A stretch of DNA of 64,000 bases from Acuticoccus yangtzensis. Lineage in GTDB: Bacteria > Pseudomonadota > Alphaproteobacteria > Rhizobiales > Amorphaceae. Below the pieces are notes generated by a model that was not told where the DNA came from, did not search any database, and saw nothing but the letters and a program-made list of their open reading frames with translations. The stretch is taken from assembly GCF_001927245.1 (NCBI RefSeq), contig NZ_MJUX01000002.1, forward strand, positions 582,118-646,117. Direction: 5' to 3'. Made by a program: the position numbers and the translations under genes. Positions 19,147 through 27,574 of this stretch are shown here, one piece after another; position 1 is the first letter of the stretch; the number at the start of each line of letters is the position of its first letter.

Positions 19147-19206
19147 GGATCGGGGCCGCTCCTCGCTCGCTCGTGCCGAAGCCGATCATGACATAGGTCA
19201 GGCATG

Positions 19207-19235
19207 AAAAAAGGTCCGGGACAATGTCCCGGACC
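19207..19235 (-). terminator. Intrinsic terminator of the glnK-amtB operon
   Basis: A 10-bp perfect stem (GGTCCGGGAC with GTCCCGGACC) and a 3-base loop are followed on the minus strand by a run of six T, seen as AAAAAA at 19207-19212 on the plus strand. It lies about 140 bases past the amtB stop and before the glycosyltransferase start, so it most likely ends the amtB transcript. Confidence 0.8.
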
Positions 19236-19376
19236 CTCATCGCGGACCGCATTTGGCAAGTGAGCGCGCCGGGGGCCACACCCTGGCCCGTCTCACCCTC
19301 CACCGGACGGTGCCCGGCGAACCGGGGCCGGCCGGGCCGGAGGCGGATCGAACGACGCCGATCCGCCCGGACCAGA

Positions 19377-20948
19377 TCAGCGGTTGGAGCCGAACTCGGG
19401 GTAGGCGAGCACGCCCACTTCGGCCGAGTCGAGGCCCATCGCTTCCTCTTCCGGCGTCGCGCGCAGGCCGACGACGGCCGCGAGGATCAGCCAGACGATC
19501 AGCGAGGCGAAGAAGGCCAGGCCGCCGATCGACACCACGCCGATGAACTGGACGTAGTAGGTCGGGGCGTCGGCCGCACCGAAGTAGGAGTAAGGCACGA
19601 TCATGGTGCCCCAGATGCCGGCGCACAGGTGCACCGGGATCGCGCCGACGACGTCGTCGATGCGGATCTTGTCCAGCAGCGGAACGAAGATCACGACGAT
19701 GAGGCCACCGATACCACCGATGACGCAGGCGATGGCGACGGACGGCATCAGCGGCTCGGCGGTGATGGACACGAGACCGGCGAGGGCGCCGTTCATGACC
19801 ATGGTGACGTCGACCTTGCGGTAGAAGATCTGCGTCAGGAAGATCGTGACGAGAGCGCCGGCGCAGGCCGCCGCGTTCGTGTTGACGAAGATCTTGGCGA
19901 CGGAGGAGGCGTCTTCGATGGTGCCGAGGGCGAGCTGCGAACCGCCGTTGAAGCCGAACCAGCCGAGCCACAGGATGAAGGTGCCGAGCGTGGCGAGCGG
20001 GATCGAGGAGCCCGGCATCGGGTGGATCACGCCGTTGGCGCCGAACTTACCGGCACGCGCGCCGACCACGAGGGCACCGGCGAGAGCGGCCCAGCCACCG
20101 ACCGAGTGGACGAGGGTGGAACCGGCGAAGTCGGAGAAGCCCATCTGGTCGAGCCAGCCCGCGCCCCACTCCCAGGAGCCGGTGACCGGGTAGAGAACGC
20201 CCGTCAGGAAGACGCAGAAGATGAGGAAGGGCCAGAGGCGCATGCGTTCGGCGACCGTGCCCGACACGATCGAGCAGGTGGTGGCGCAGAAGACCATCTG
20301 GAAGAACCAGTCGGAATAGGCCGAATAGTCGCCGGTGTCTTCAGCCGGCAGCGGGAACGCCTTCACGGAGAACGTGCCCATGTAGTTGGCGAGCGCCTGG
20401 ATGTTGTTCGCCGTATCGACGCCCTCGTACATCACGTTGTAGCCGATCAGCCAGAACATGATGCCGGCGATGGCGTAGAGCGAGATGTTCTTCAGGCACT
20501 GCATCGCCACGTTCTTGGAGCGGACGAGGCCGGCCTCCAGCATGGCGAAACCTGCAGCCATGAACATGACCAGGAAGCCGGCCATGAGGAAGAGCAGGGT
20601 GTTGAAGATATAGGCGGTGTCGGCGGCGCTGGCCGGAGCGACGGTCGGCTCGGCGGGCGCGTCCAGGCTGGCGGCGGTCGGCTCGCGCGGGCTGCCTTCC
20701 TCGCCGTCGGTCGGGATCGCCTCGCTGACGGCCTCGACGGCGTCACTGACGGCGTCTTGAGCCTGTTCGACGACGGTCGGCTCGGTGGTCGTCTCGGTCG
20801 ACGGCGTCGTCTCGGCTTGGGCGAGCAGGATGGGCGCCCGCTCATCGACCGAAGCCGGCGCCGTGTCGGCAAAGGCCCACACGGTCGTGGCCGAGAGCGC
20901 CAGCGCAAGGCCCGCCCCGGCGAGTTTCAGGAGCATTGAATTCTTCAT
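19377..20948 (-). CDS. amtB: Ammonium transporter AmtB with long periplasmic N-terminus
   Basis: An Amt-family channel for ammonium, paired with GlnK. The 523-residue protein has a signal peptide (residues 1-25), then about 80 residues of Thr/Glu/Ala/Pro-rich linker before the first membrane helix near residue 110. Family marks include GFAMLEAGLVRSKN, FFQMVFCATTCSIVSG near the phenylalanine gate, and FAGSTLVHSVGG with a pore histidine; NTNAAACAGALVTIF follows. The linker is much longer than in typical Amt precursors. It lies 30 bases after glnK in the same operon. Confidence 0.95.
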   Translation of the reverse strand: MKNSMLLKLAGAGLALALSATTVWAFADTAPASVDERAPILLAQAETTPSTETTTEPTVVEQAQDAVSDAVEAVSEAIPTDGEEGSPREPTAASLDAPAEPTVAPASAADTAYIFNTLLFLMAGFLVMFMAAGFAMLEAGLVRSKNVAMQCLKNISLYAIAGIMFWLIGYNVMYEGVDTANNIQALANYMGTFSVKAFPLPAEDTGDYSAYSDWFFQMVFCATTCSIVSGTVAERMRLWPFLIFCVFLTGVLYPVTGSWEWGAGWLDQMGFSDFAGSTLVHSVGGWAALAGALVVGARAGKFGANGVIHPMPGSSIPLATLGTFILWLGWFGFNGGSQLALGTIEDASSVAKIFVNTNAAACAGALVTIFLTQIFYRKVDVTMVMNGALAGLVSITAEPLMPSVAIACVIGGIGGLIVVIFVPLLDKIRIDDVVGAIPVHLCAGIWGTMIVPYSYFGAADAPTYYVQFIGVVSIGGLAFFASLIVWLILAAVVGLRATPEEEAMGLDSAEVGVLAYPEFGSNR

Positions 20949-20978
20949 GTGGCTGTGCTGTCCGCGATGATTGGAACG

Positions 20979-21317
20979 TTAAAGGGCTTCGGTGTCCACT
21001 TCGCCCGTCCGCACGCGAACCGCGCTGTCGAGCGTGTAGACGAAGATCTTGCCGTCGCCGATCTGGCCGGTCTTGGCGCTCGACTGGATCGCCTCAATGA
21101 CGCGAGGCGTCATCTCGGACGGAACGGCCACCTCGATCTTGAGCTTCGGCAGGAAGCTCACGGCATACTCGGTACCACGGTAGACCTCGGTGTGACCCTT
21201 CTGCCTCCCGTAGCCCTTCACCTCGGTCACCGTCAGTCCGGCGACGCCGATGGACGAGAGCGCGTCACGCACTTCATCCAGCTTGAACGGCTTGATGATC
21301 GCCATCACAATTTTCAT
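20979..21317 (-). CDS. glnK: Nitrogen regulatory protein PII
   Basis: A 112-residue PII protein that binds ATP/ADP and 2-oxoglutarate and gates AmtB. It begins MKIVMAIIKPFKLDEVRDAL, has the T-loop GRQKGHTEVYRGTEY with the uridylylation Tyr (position 51 by family numbering), and GDGKIFVY near residue 84. Two in-frame ATGs exist, at 21323 and 21317; the second matches the family start. The gene next door is amtB, so glnK is the right symbol by context. GlnD at 8.3-11.0 kb is the expected modifying enzyme. Confidence 0.95.
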   Translation of the reverse strand: MKIVMAIIKPFKLDEVRDALSSIGVAGLTVTEVKGYGRQKGHTEVYRGTEYAVSFLPKLKIEVAVPSEMTPRVIEAIQSSAKTGQIGDGKIFVYTLDSAVRVRTGEVDTEAL

Positions 21318-21379
21318 TGGCATTCCCTATATCTCCCCCGTGGGCTGATGGGTGCCCGACGGCGGTCAACACCGGAGCC

Positions 21380-21397
21380 CTTCAAAAGCCGTGCCAA
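21380..21397 (-). promoter_or_regulatory. Sigma-54-like promoter for glnK-amtB
   Basis: Read on the minus strand, this stretch is TTGGCACG-N4-TTGAA, close to the sigma-54 consensus TGGCACG-N4-TTGCW, with GA instead of GC at the -12 element. The -24 GG and spacing are intact. It would start transcription about 50-55 bases before the glnK ATG. Sigma-54/NtrC control of glnK-amtB is established in many proteobacteria, which supports the match. Confidence 0.6.
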
Positions 21398-21452
21398 CCG
21401 CGTAGGCGCCCTTCTGCCCGCATGGTGTACATCGGGCCTGCCTAAAGAGAAA

Positions 21453-21476
21453 GCAGTTGCATTCAAGTGCAGCTGC
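21453..21476. promoter_or_regulatory. Candidate NtrC site upstream of glnK
   Basis: An imperfect 24-bp dyad built around TGCA half-sites, roughly GCAG-N-TGCA-N6-TGCA-N-CTGC, lies about 60-90 bases upstream of the sigma-54-like promoter. NtrC enhancer sites are dyads with TGCAC/GTGCA halves; here the spacing is shorter than consensus. Position fits; identity is tentative. Confidence 0.4.
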
Positions 21477-21509
21477 GCTAACCGCGGACGTGACGCGAAA
21501 GGACCCTTG

Positions 21510-21923
21510 ATGCGCTATTGGCTGTTCAAGTCTGAACCGAACACCTGGAGTTGGGAGGATCAGGTGAAGGCCGGAGAATCCGGGCAGGAATGGGACGGCG
21601 TGCGCAACTACATGGCGCGCAATCAGATGCGCGAAATGGCCGTCGGCGATAAGGGATTTTTTTACCACAGCGTCAATGCGAAGGAGATCGTCGGCATCGT
21701 GACCGTCGTCGCGACGGCCCATCCCGATTCGACCGACGATTCGGGCACGTGGGAATGCGTGGATATCGCCGCCGAGGCGCCGCTCGCCAAGCCGGTGACG
21801 CTGGCCGATGTGAAGGCCGAGCCGTCGCTGGCGCAGATGGCGTTGATCAAGAATTCCCGCCTTTCGGTGCAGCCGGTGACCGAGGACGAGTGGAAGACCG
21901 TGATCGCGATGTCGAAGAGGTGA
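21510..21923 (+). CDS. EVE-domain protein
   Basis: A 137-residue single-domain protein starting MRYWLFKSEPNTWSWEDQ, the standard EVE N-terminus, with the GVRNYMARNQMREMAVGDKGFFYHS segment in two parts near residues 32-56. EVE domains are PUA-like folds; characterised relatives bind modified bases in DNA or RNA, using an aromatic cage. Housekeeping alphaproteobacterial copies like this are usually in gene-dense chromosomal context and not clearly linked to defence. It is the first of four co-directional genes. Confidence 0.92.
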   Translation: MRYWLFKSEPNTWSWEDQVKAGESGQEWDGVRNYMARNQMREMAVGDKGFFYHSVNAKEIVGIVTVVATAHPDSTDDSGTWECVDIAAEAPLAKPVTLADVKAEPSLAQMALIKNSRLSVQPVTEDEWKTVIAMSKR

Positions 21924-22041
21924 GCGTTGCGACCGCCCGCGCTCACGAACCAGCGAGACGGCGCGCGGGGTGACGCGGTAGAAGGCGCTGTGCCGGAGCG
22001 TCCGGCGGGTCCGGCTGCGGCCGGTTGGGTGGAGGTGTGTC

Positions 22042-22770
22042 GTGACGGCAGGTCTCGGAGTGGACGCGAGCGCTGAGGAAGGCGCGGCGGGCGAGACCGG
22101 CGCCGCCCCTCTTGCGGTGCCGGTGAAGGTGCATGACCGTCCGGCCTTCATTCGCGCCAACAGCGTGCTGACGGCGCCGTCCCATGTGCCCGAACTCGTG
22201 CTGCATCTGGCGGACGAGGCGCTTCCTTTGTGGCACAAGACCGAGGAGGAGCTCGGCGAGGCCGGATTGCCGCCGCCCTTTTGGGCCTTCGCATGGGCCG
22301 GCGGGCAGGCGCTCGCGCGGCACGTGTTCGACAATCCGGATCTCGTCGCGGGCAAGCGCGTGCTCGATGTCGGAGCGGGTGGCGGCATTGCGGGCATTGC
22401 CGCGGCGATGTGCGGCGCTGCCCATGTTCGCGCCAACGAAATCGACGCCTTCGCCCTCGCCGCCATCGCCCTCAATGCCGAGGCGAACGGCGTGGCGGTG
22501 GAGGTCATTGGCGGCGACCGGCTGGGCGGACCGGCCGAGGCGGACGTGGTGCTGGCCGGCGACATCTTCTACGAGCGGCCGTTGGCGGAACGCGCGCTCG
22601 CCTTCCTGCAGCGGGCGAAGGCGGACGGGGCTCTCGTCCTCATCGGCGATCCGAAGCGGACCTATCTGCCGACCGACGTGCTCGAGATCGCCGCCACCTA
22701 CGAGGTGCCGGTGCCGCGCACGCTGGAGGATTCGGACGTGAAGAAGACCAGGGTGTGGCGCCTCGTCTGA
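22042..22770 (+). CDS. ETFB-lysine-methyltransferase-like class I methyltransferase
   Basis: A 242-residue SAM-dependent methyltransferase with the layout of METTL20/ETFBKMT: the N-terminal FIRANSVLTAPSHVPEL segment, LWHKTEEELGEAGLPPPFWAFAW in two parts near residues 65-88, the Gly-rich motif VLDVGAGGGIAGIAAA near residue 109, and the post-I acidic NEID. The catalytic-type DIFYERPL motif follows the beta-4 strand. Some alphaproteobacterial relatives methylate electron-transfer flavoprotein beta; other relatives act on ribosomal protein L11. The GTG start at 22042 is used; the first 30 residues are poorly conserved. Confidence 0.82.
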   Translation: MTAGLGVDASAEEGAAGETGAAPLAVPVKVHDRPAFIRANSVLTAPSHVPELVLHLADEALPLWHKTEEELGEAGLPPPFWAFAWAGGQALARHVFDNPDLVAGKRVLDVGAGGGIAGIAAAMCGAAHVRANEIDAFALAAIALNAEANGVAVEVIGGDRLGGPAEADVVLAGDIFYERPLAERALAFLQRAKADGALVLIGDPKRTYLPTDVLEIAATYEVPVPRTLEDSDVKKTRVWRLV

Positions 22771-22832
22771 GGCATACCGGCCGCTCAACGGCGCGCGGCG
22801 GCCGTGCTAGGAAGAGGCGGGGAGGAACGCCG

Positions 22833-23648
22833 ATGCTGATCCGTCTTGTGGCAAGGTTCGCGCTCGCGGCCTTCGTGGTTGCTGCGCCCTTCGTGGCGGG
22901 TGGCGCCTCCGCGTGCGGGGCCGAGACCGACTGCGAGGTCGGCGGGCGCACCTACCGGATCGCGCTGCCGCAGGGGGAAGGGCCATTCGGCGCGATCCTC
23001 TACAGCCACGGCTACGGGGCGAGCGCGGACGGCGTGATGACCTTCGCCGCTCTGCGGGAGGCGGCGGAACGGCTGGGCGTGGCGCTGATCGCCATCAAGA
23101 GCGCCGGCAAGGGGTGGATGATCGCCAACGCCCCCCGCAGCGGCCTCACCGACGACGAGATCGAGCTCTCCGCCGTCGATGCGGTGATCGCCGACGCCGT
23201 GACGCGGTTCGACGTGGACCCGGCGCGGATCCTCGCGGCGGGCTTCTCCGGCGGCGGGATGATGACGTGGACGCTTGCGTGCCGGCGGGGCGACCGCTTC
23301 CTCGGCTTCGTGCCGGTGGCGGGCACCTTCTGGGAGCCGCTGCCGCAGGACTGCCCGAACCCTCCGGTCGACATTCTGCACGTTCATGGCACGGCCGACC
23401 CGGTGGTGCCGCTGGCCGGCCGTCCGATCGCCGAGACGCGCCAGTGCAATGTCGAGGAGGCGCTGTCCATGTTCCGTGCGGCGGCGCATCACGGCGCGCC
23501 GGAGCCCATGGCGGCGCCGGACGGGCTGACCTGCAGCGGCACCACAGGCGACGGCAACACGCGCATCATCCTGTGCCTCCACGATGGCGGGCACGAGGTC
23601 CGCGCCGCCTGGTTGGAATGGGGCTGGCGCCTCTTCGCCGAAGACTGA
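22833..23648 (+). CDS. Secreted PHB-depolymerase-like esterase
   Basis: A 271-residue alpha/beta hydrolase with a signal peptide ending near residue 26 (GGASA). The nucleophile elbow is GFSGGGMMTW near residue 138; the acid is in HGTADPVVPL near residue 188; the catalytic His is in LCLHDGGHEV near residue 251. This is the LpqC/feruloyl-esterase/PHB-depolymerase type. Substrate is not predictable. The ATG at 22833 has a GGAGG upstream. It is followed 7 bases later by mepA, suggesting co-transcription. Confidence 0.85.
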   Translation: MLIRLVARFALAAFVVAAPFVAGGASACGAETDCEVGGRTYRIALPQGEGPFGAILYSHGYGASADGVMTFAALREAAERLGVALIAIKSAGKGWMIANAPRSGLTDDEIELSAVDAVIADAVTRFDVDPARILAAGFSGGGMMTWTLACRRGDRFLGFVPVAGTFWEPLPQDCPNPPVDILHVHGTADPVVPLAGRPIAETRQCNVEEALSMFRAAAHHGAPEPMAAPDGLTCSGTTGDGNTRIILCLHDGGHEVRAAWLEWGWRLFAED

Positions 23649-23655
23649 GGTGCCG

Positions 23656-24840
23656 ATGCGTATGTGGTTCCGCCCCGCCGTGCCGTCGTCCCGCGCTGCT
23701 GGGGGAGGGATTGCCCGCGCTGCCGTTGTCGCACCCCGCAGGCGCGCCGTGCGGGGCCGGGCAGCGGCGACGATGTGGGCGATCATCTTGGGGGCGGCGA
23801 TCGGCGCGAGCCCCGCCGCGGCCCAGGAGGCAAGGACGGGCGCACCCCTTGCGGGGGCGCCGCCGGTGCCGCAGCTCCGCCCGGCGCCGTCCGCAGGTCC
23901 GCGCGGCATTTCGCGTGAGGAGGCGGCCCGGCGTGCCGCCCTCGGCACGGTGGCCGGGGAGGTGGCGCCGCCCGTTGATCCGCGGCTGGCCAAATCCCGG
24001 TTTGCGGCGGTGACCGGTCCGACCGCGGCGCCGGCCCGCGCGCTCGGGCGCTACGGCCTCGGCTGTCTGGCAGGGGCGGTCGAGCTTCCGGCCGAGGGGC
24101 CGAACCACAGCTCCATGCGCCTGTCGCGCGGGCGGCGCTGGGGGCATCCGGTGACGCTCGCCTTCATTACCGATCTCGCCGCCGCGGCCGCGGCGAGCGG
24201 CCTCAACGGCATCCTCGTCGGCGACATGTCGCAGGCGCGCGGCGGGCCGATGCTCTTCGGCCATTCGAGCCACCAGGTCGGTCTCGACGTCGATATCTGG
24301 TTCGCGCCCCGCCCGGCCACGGTGCTGACTTCCGAAGCGCGCGAAACGATGCCGTTCCAGTCGGTGCTGAACGGGGACGGGTCGGACGTCGACCCCGCGC
24401 GGTTCACGCCGGTGGTGGCGGCGCTGGTGCGCCAGGCGGCGGCCGACCGGCGTGTCGCGCGCGTCTTCGTGCACCCGCACATCAAGCGGGCCATGTGCGC
24501 GATGACATGGCCCGACCGCAGCTTCCTGTCGCGCGTGCGCCCCTGGTACGGCCACGACGAGCATTTTCATGTGCGCCTGGCGTGCCCGGCCGACTCGCCG
24601 GACTGCGTACCGCAGGCGCCGCCACCGCCGGACGACGGGTGTGGCGACGCTCTCGCCTATTGGTACACGCCCGCTCCCTATACGCCCGACCCGAGCGCCA
24701 AGCCGAAGCCACCCTTGACGGTGGACCGGATGCCGCTCGTCTGCCGGCAGCTTCTGGCGATGCCCGACCGGGCCGAGGCTTACGCGGTCGCGCCCGTGCC
24801 GACGGGGCAGGAGACGCCCGTGCCGCCGAGCCCGCAATAG
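23656..24840 (+). CDS. mepA: Penicillin-insensitive murein endopeptidase
   Basis: MepA is a LAS-family zinc peptidase of the periplasm that cuts D-Ala-meso-DAP cross-links. Zinc ligands are visible in [15 protein letters not shown] near residue 212 and [12 protein letters not shown] near residue 298. Six cysteines in the C-terminal half fit the disulfides known for the family. An internal ATG at 23773 begins a cleaner signal peptide, so the true start may lie there; 23656 is the first start after the esterase. Its 3' end overlaps the convergent msrA by 61 bases. Confidence 0.9.
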   Translation: MRMWFRPAVPSSRAAGGGIARAAVVAPRRRAVRGRAAATMWAIILGAAIGASPAAAQEARTGAPLAGAPPVPQLRPAPSAGPRGISREEAARRAALGTVAGEVAPPVDPRLAKSRFAAVTGPTAAPARALGRYGLGCLAGAVELPAEGPNHSSMRLSRGRRWGHPVTLAFITDLAAAAAASGLNGILVGDMSQARGGPMLFGHSSHQVGLDVDIWFAPRPATVLTSEARETMPFQSVLNGDGSDVDPARFTPVVAALVRQAAADRRVARVFVHPHIKRAMCAMTWPDRSFLSRVRPWYGHDEHFHVRLACPADSPDCVPQAPPPPDDGCGDALAYWYTPAPYTPDPSAKPKPPLTVDRMPLVCRQLLAMPDRAEAYAVAPVPTGQETPVPPSPQ

Positions 24841-25439
24841 CCGTTCGGCACCTTGTGGAGATATTGCTGGTGCTCGGCCTCGGCATAATAGAACGGGGCC
24901 GCGGGCTCGATGGTCGTGGTGATCGGCCCATAACCCTTGGCCTTCAGCTTCGGCTCGAACGCGGCCTTGATCGCCTCGGCCGCCTGCCGCTCCTCTTCGG
25001 TTTCGGCGAAGATGGCCGAGCGGTACTGGGTGCCGACGTCGTTGCCCTGGCGCATGCCCTGGGTCGGGTCGTGCCCCTCGAAGAAGGTCTTCACCAGCGT
25101 CTCGAACGAAACCTTGGCGGGGTCGTAGACGACGAGAACGCCTTCGGTATGGCCGGTGCGGCCGCTGCAGACCTCACGATAGGTGGGGTTGGGCGTGTGC
25201 CCGCCGACGTAACCGACCGCGGTGACCTCCACGCCGTCCATTTTCCAGAACATGCGTTCGGCACCCCAGAAGCAGCCGAGCGCGAAGACGACGGATTTGC
25301 GGCCCGGCCACGGCCCCTTCAGCGGGGCGCCGTTGACGGCGTGTCTGTCCGCGGTGAGGAGCGGATCCGGCCGGCCGGGCAGCGCCTCGTCGGCGGTCGG
25401 CAGGTCGAGCGGCTTGCCGAAGAGCTGCATGATATTCAT
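24780..25439 (-). CDS. msrA: Peptide methionine (S)-S-oxide reductase
   Basis: MsrA reduces methionine S-sulfoxide in proteins. The 219-residue protein carries the catalytic [13 protein letters not shown] motif near residue 50, [30 protein letters not shown] and the C-terminal [14 protein letters not shown] with resolving Cys. The start at 25437-25439 gives [10 protein letters not shown], the N-terminus of the longer MsrA type in proteobacteria. Its last 61 bases run opposite the end of mepA, so the two reading frames overlap tail to tail. Confidence 0.95.
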   Translation of the reverse strand: MNIMQLFGKPLDLPTADEALPGRPDPLLTADRHAVNGAPLKGPWPGRKSVVFALGCFWGAERMFWKMDGVEVTAVGYVGGHTPNPTYREVCSGRTGHTEGVLVVYDPAKVSFETLVKTFFEGHDPTQGMRQGNDVGTQYRSAIFAETEEERQAAEAIKAAFEPKLKAKGYGPITTTIEPAAPFYYAEAEHQQYLHKVPNGYCGLGGTGVSCPVGTGATA

Positions 25440-25450
25440 CGCGCGCCTCC

Positions 25451-25795
25451 CTAATGTGCTCGTCCATAAATGAGCCTGGCGAGGAGGAGGCTCAAGAGGG
25501 CTGTGGCAAGGAGGACGAACCAGGCCGGCAGCAGGAGGATGTTGAGGATGACGGGATCCCACAGCGCCGGGTGGACGTAGCGCTGGATCGCCGGCTGGGC
25601 GAGCTGCAGCGTTTCGGGCGAGAGGCTGTGCCAGAGTTCGCCGGTGCGAACGGCGGTGTAGGCTTCCTCGTCCTGGATGGTGTTCCAGATGTCGTAGAGG
25701 CCGACGCCGGCGCCGCCGAGGAGGGTGAGGACACCGACGACCTGGAAGGGGAGGGCGATGAGCCAGCGGATGGTGCGTGAGAGGGCGCGGAACAT
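25451..25795 (-). CDS. Small two-helix membrane protein, unknown
   Basis: A 114-residue protein with hydrophobic segments at about residues 10-32 and 82-107 and a hydrophilic loop between them. I do not recognise a family. The start at 25793-25795 ([12 protein letters not shown]) is chosen because the open frame further upstream runs antisense through the tRNA-Ser gene and cannot be coding. It ends 12 bases before the msrA start and may be co-transcribed with it. Confidence 0.65.
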   Translation of the reverse strand: MFRALSRTIRWLIALPFQVVGVLTLLGGAGVGLYDIWNTIQDEEAYTAVRTGELWHSLSPETLQLAQPAIQRYVHPALWDPVILNILLLPAWFVLLATALLSLLLARLIYGRAH

Positions 25796-25887
25796 AAAAT
25801 GATGGTCTCCGATGGCGCTTGGGGCTTGCTTCGTGTCGCCAACCCTCTTAACGCGACGGGAGACATCTGCTAAGCGGGTGTCCTTCC

Positions 25888-25977
25888 GGAGGGGTGGCCG
25901 AGTGGTCGAAGGCGCACGCCTGGAAAGTGTGTAGGCGGGAAACCGTCTCGAGGGTTCGAATCCCTCTCCCTCCGCCA
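25888..25977 (+). tRNA. tRNA-Ser(GGA)
   Basis: A 90-base class II tRNA with encoded CCA. The acceptor GGAGGGG pairs with TCCCTCC; the anticodon loop is CTGGAAA (anticodon GGA); a long variable arm follows and the T arm reads GGGTTCGAATCCC. Discriminator G73 and the long variable arm are serine-specific. It is the last chromosomal feature before a low-GC, gene-poor stretch, and tRNA-Ser genes are frequent integration sites. Confidence 0.97.
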
Positions 25978-26052
25978 TCACATGCGTTCGAACTGTTCTT
26001 CACTTTCGTCGTGGTCGCTAAGAAGACCACGGACCGCGCTGCGGTGCCGCGG

Positions 26053-26149
26053 AGCTGTTGACTGCGGCGGCGCCGGACAGGCGCGATTTCGCTCTCTCTA
26101 CGGTTCCGTTCTCTTAAGCTGTTGACTACGTCGGTTTAGTCAACAGCTT
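26053..26149. repeat. Three copies of AGCTGTTGACT, two forming a dyad
   Basis: AAGCTGTTGACT at 26116-26127 and its exact complement at 26138-26149 form a perfect 12-bp inverted repeat with a 10-base spacer. An additional direct copy of 11 bases is at 26053-26063. The dyad could be a regulator or recombinase site, or an RNA stem. The composition (two TTGAC cores) is not that of an intrinsic terminator because no T-run follows. Confidence 0.65.
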
Positions 26150-26481
26150 CGATGGCCTCGATTGCTTGCCTTTTTAGGGCGGCAAGGGAGCGACTCTTTG
26201 CATTCTCGCTCGGTGGGCATGGGACGCACGTATCGAACGTGCGATCCGTTCGCGGGCCGACAATGATCGGAGCGCCCTTCACGTCTGAGTTCACCATTGG
26301 CGAAAATCGGACTTTCGTTCAGCCCGTTGAGCGGCCAATGGACGGGTCGGATTGGGAGCCTATCCGGCCGCTCTTTGCGGATTTGCGGTCGGTAGTCCCG
26401 TAACCCGCCGTTGAGAGGTTATGTGATACCGTGCCCGCCGAATAGTCAATGCGCGTTGGACCGGCGCGGGTTCACCCTTGA

Positions 26482-26509
26482 TGAGCCTAGCTGACGCGGC
26501 ATAGGCTCA
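26482..26509. promoter_or_regulatory. Candidate operator before the AAA-subtilase operon
   Basis: TGAGCCTA at 26482-26489 and TAGGCTCA at 26502-26509 form a perfect 8-bp dyad with a 12-base spacer. It ends 42 bases upstream of the AAA ATPase ATG. Position fits an operator or a leader stem. No regulator gene is adjacent, so the binding protein is unknown. Confidence 0.45.
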
Positions 26510-26551
26510 GAGTGGGCTGAAACGCTAATGTGGACGCCATGCGGTGGTGCA

Positions 26552-27574
26552 ATGAGCAGAGCGGATCTTGTCATCCAGCTGGCGGAGGCCGGTGCGCAGA
26601 ACGATCACGTCAAGTTGGAGCGGACTGTTGCCGCGCTAGTTGCTGAGGCGCGTGCCAAACAACACCATACGCTAGCCGATCGGCTATCCAAGGCGCTGGG
26701 AGCAGTAGCCCCTCCGTCGCGCCAGGCTCCACGTTCGGTCGGAGGTACGTTCCTTCCTGACAAGGTCAGAGATTTGCTGATTGAGCGTCCTGCTCGGCGC
26801 GGCATTGATGACCTCGTGCTGCCGGCTGAAGTTGACAGCCAGGTGCGCGAATTGATCGAGGAGCAGCACGAGGCCGACCTACTGCGTGCGAATTCACTTG
26901 ACCCGCGTCATCGCGTTATGCTTGCGGGCCCACCCGGCAACGGTAAGACGACTTTGGCCGAAGCGATCGCATTTGCGCTGGGTGTACCGTTTCTGACGAT
27001 TCGCTACGATGCAGTCATTGACAGCTATCTGGGTGAGACCTCGGCGCGACTGAAGCGCGTGTTCGAGTTCGCGCGCTCGACCCCCTGCGTCCTATTCCTT
27101 GATGAGTTCGATGCGCTCGGGAAGGAGCGCGGAGACGTTCACGAAACCGGCGAGATCAAACGCGTCGTGTCGTCCCTGCTGCTCCAGATGGACGACCTGC
27201 CCTCCTACACAGTGATCGTCTGCGCCTCGAACCACCCAGAGTTGCTCGATCGTGCAGTTTGGCGGAGGTTCCAGCTGCGCCTCGAGCTGCCGATGCCGAC
27301 ACGCGCTGATTTTCGGCGCTGGCTTGAGCATGTTGGAGCAGATCGTAAGGCGCTGGGCATGGATCCGGCCGCGCTCGCACGTGAGCTTGAGGGCGGTAGC
27401 TACGCGGAGGCGGAGGAGTTTCTGCTAGACGTGAAGCGTAAGATTGTGCTCGCCAAAGGAGTTCCGAAATCGATCGTCTCGCATCAGCTCAAGGCGTGGA
27501 AAAAAAGGTTCGGCCCCAAGGCCGGCGTGACGGGTGGAAATGGCGACCGAGATCCTGCCGCTCAGTCGGAATAG
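26552..27574 (+). CDS. AAA+ ATPase paired with subtilase
   Basis: A 340-residue single-ring AAA+ protein. It has an N-terminal helical domain (1-80), Walker A GPPGNGKT at residues 126-133, Walker B LFLDEFDALG with Asp184-Glu185, sensor-1 in CASNHPELLDRAVWRRF with the arginine finger, and a C-terminal lid. The fold is closest to FtsH/Vps4/spastin-type ATPases without a protease domain or membrane segment. The ATG at 26552 fits the start seen in AAA proteins that precede S8 peptidases. It overlaps the protease gene by about 40 bases. It probably unfolds or presents substrates to, or controls, the protease; this is inference. Confidence 0.88.
   Translation: MSRADLVIQLAEAGAQNDHVKLERTVAALVAEARAKQHHTLADRLSKALGAVAPPSRQAPRSVGGTFLPDKVRDLLIERPARRGIDDLVLPAEVDSQVRELIEEQHEADLLRANSLDPRHRVMLAGPPGNGKTTLAEAIAFALGVPFLTIRYDAVIDSYLGETSARLKRVFEFARSTPCVLFLDEFDALGKERGDVHETGEIKRVVSSLLLQMDDLPSYTVIVCASNHPELLDRAVWRRFQLRLELPMPTRADFRRWLEHVGADRKALGMDPAALARELEGGSYAEAEEFLLDVKRKIVLAKGVPKSIVSHQLKAWKKRFGPKAGVTGGNGDRDPAAQSE

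Larger units (their letters stand above)
25978..26551. other. Gene-free, lower-GC stretch after tRNA-Ser
   Basis: No convincing gene lies here; an 83-codon frame at 26152 has no family resemblance or ribosome-binding site. The base composition is visibly less GC-rich than the chromosome to the left. It contains the inverted repeats described separately and the probable promoter region of the AAA-subtilase operon. No copy of the tRNA 3' end could be found elsewhere in the window, so an attachment site is not shown. Confidence 0.6.

Noticed and set aside
19342..19367. Second stem-loop just after amtB as a terminator
   Set aside because: An 8-bp stem is present but no T-run follows on the minus strand; the hairpin at 19207-19235 is the better terminator.
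22785..23993. 402-codon minus-strand frame opposite the esterase and mepA
   Set aside because: Antisense shadow of two genes with clear catalytic motifs on the plus strand.
25796..25981. Upstream extension of the small membrane protein beginning [11 protein letters not shown]
   Set aside because: This is the translated antisense of tRNA-Ser, a well-known false N-terminus.
26152..26403. 83-codon frame after tRNA-Ser
   Set aside because: No ribosome-binding site, no family resemblance and it lies in a repeat-bearing intergenic stretch.
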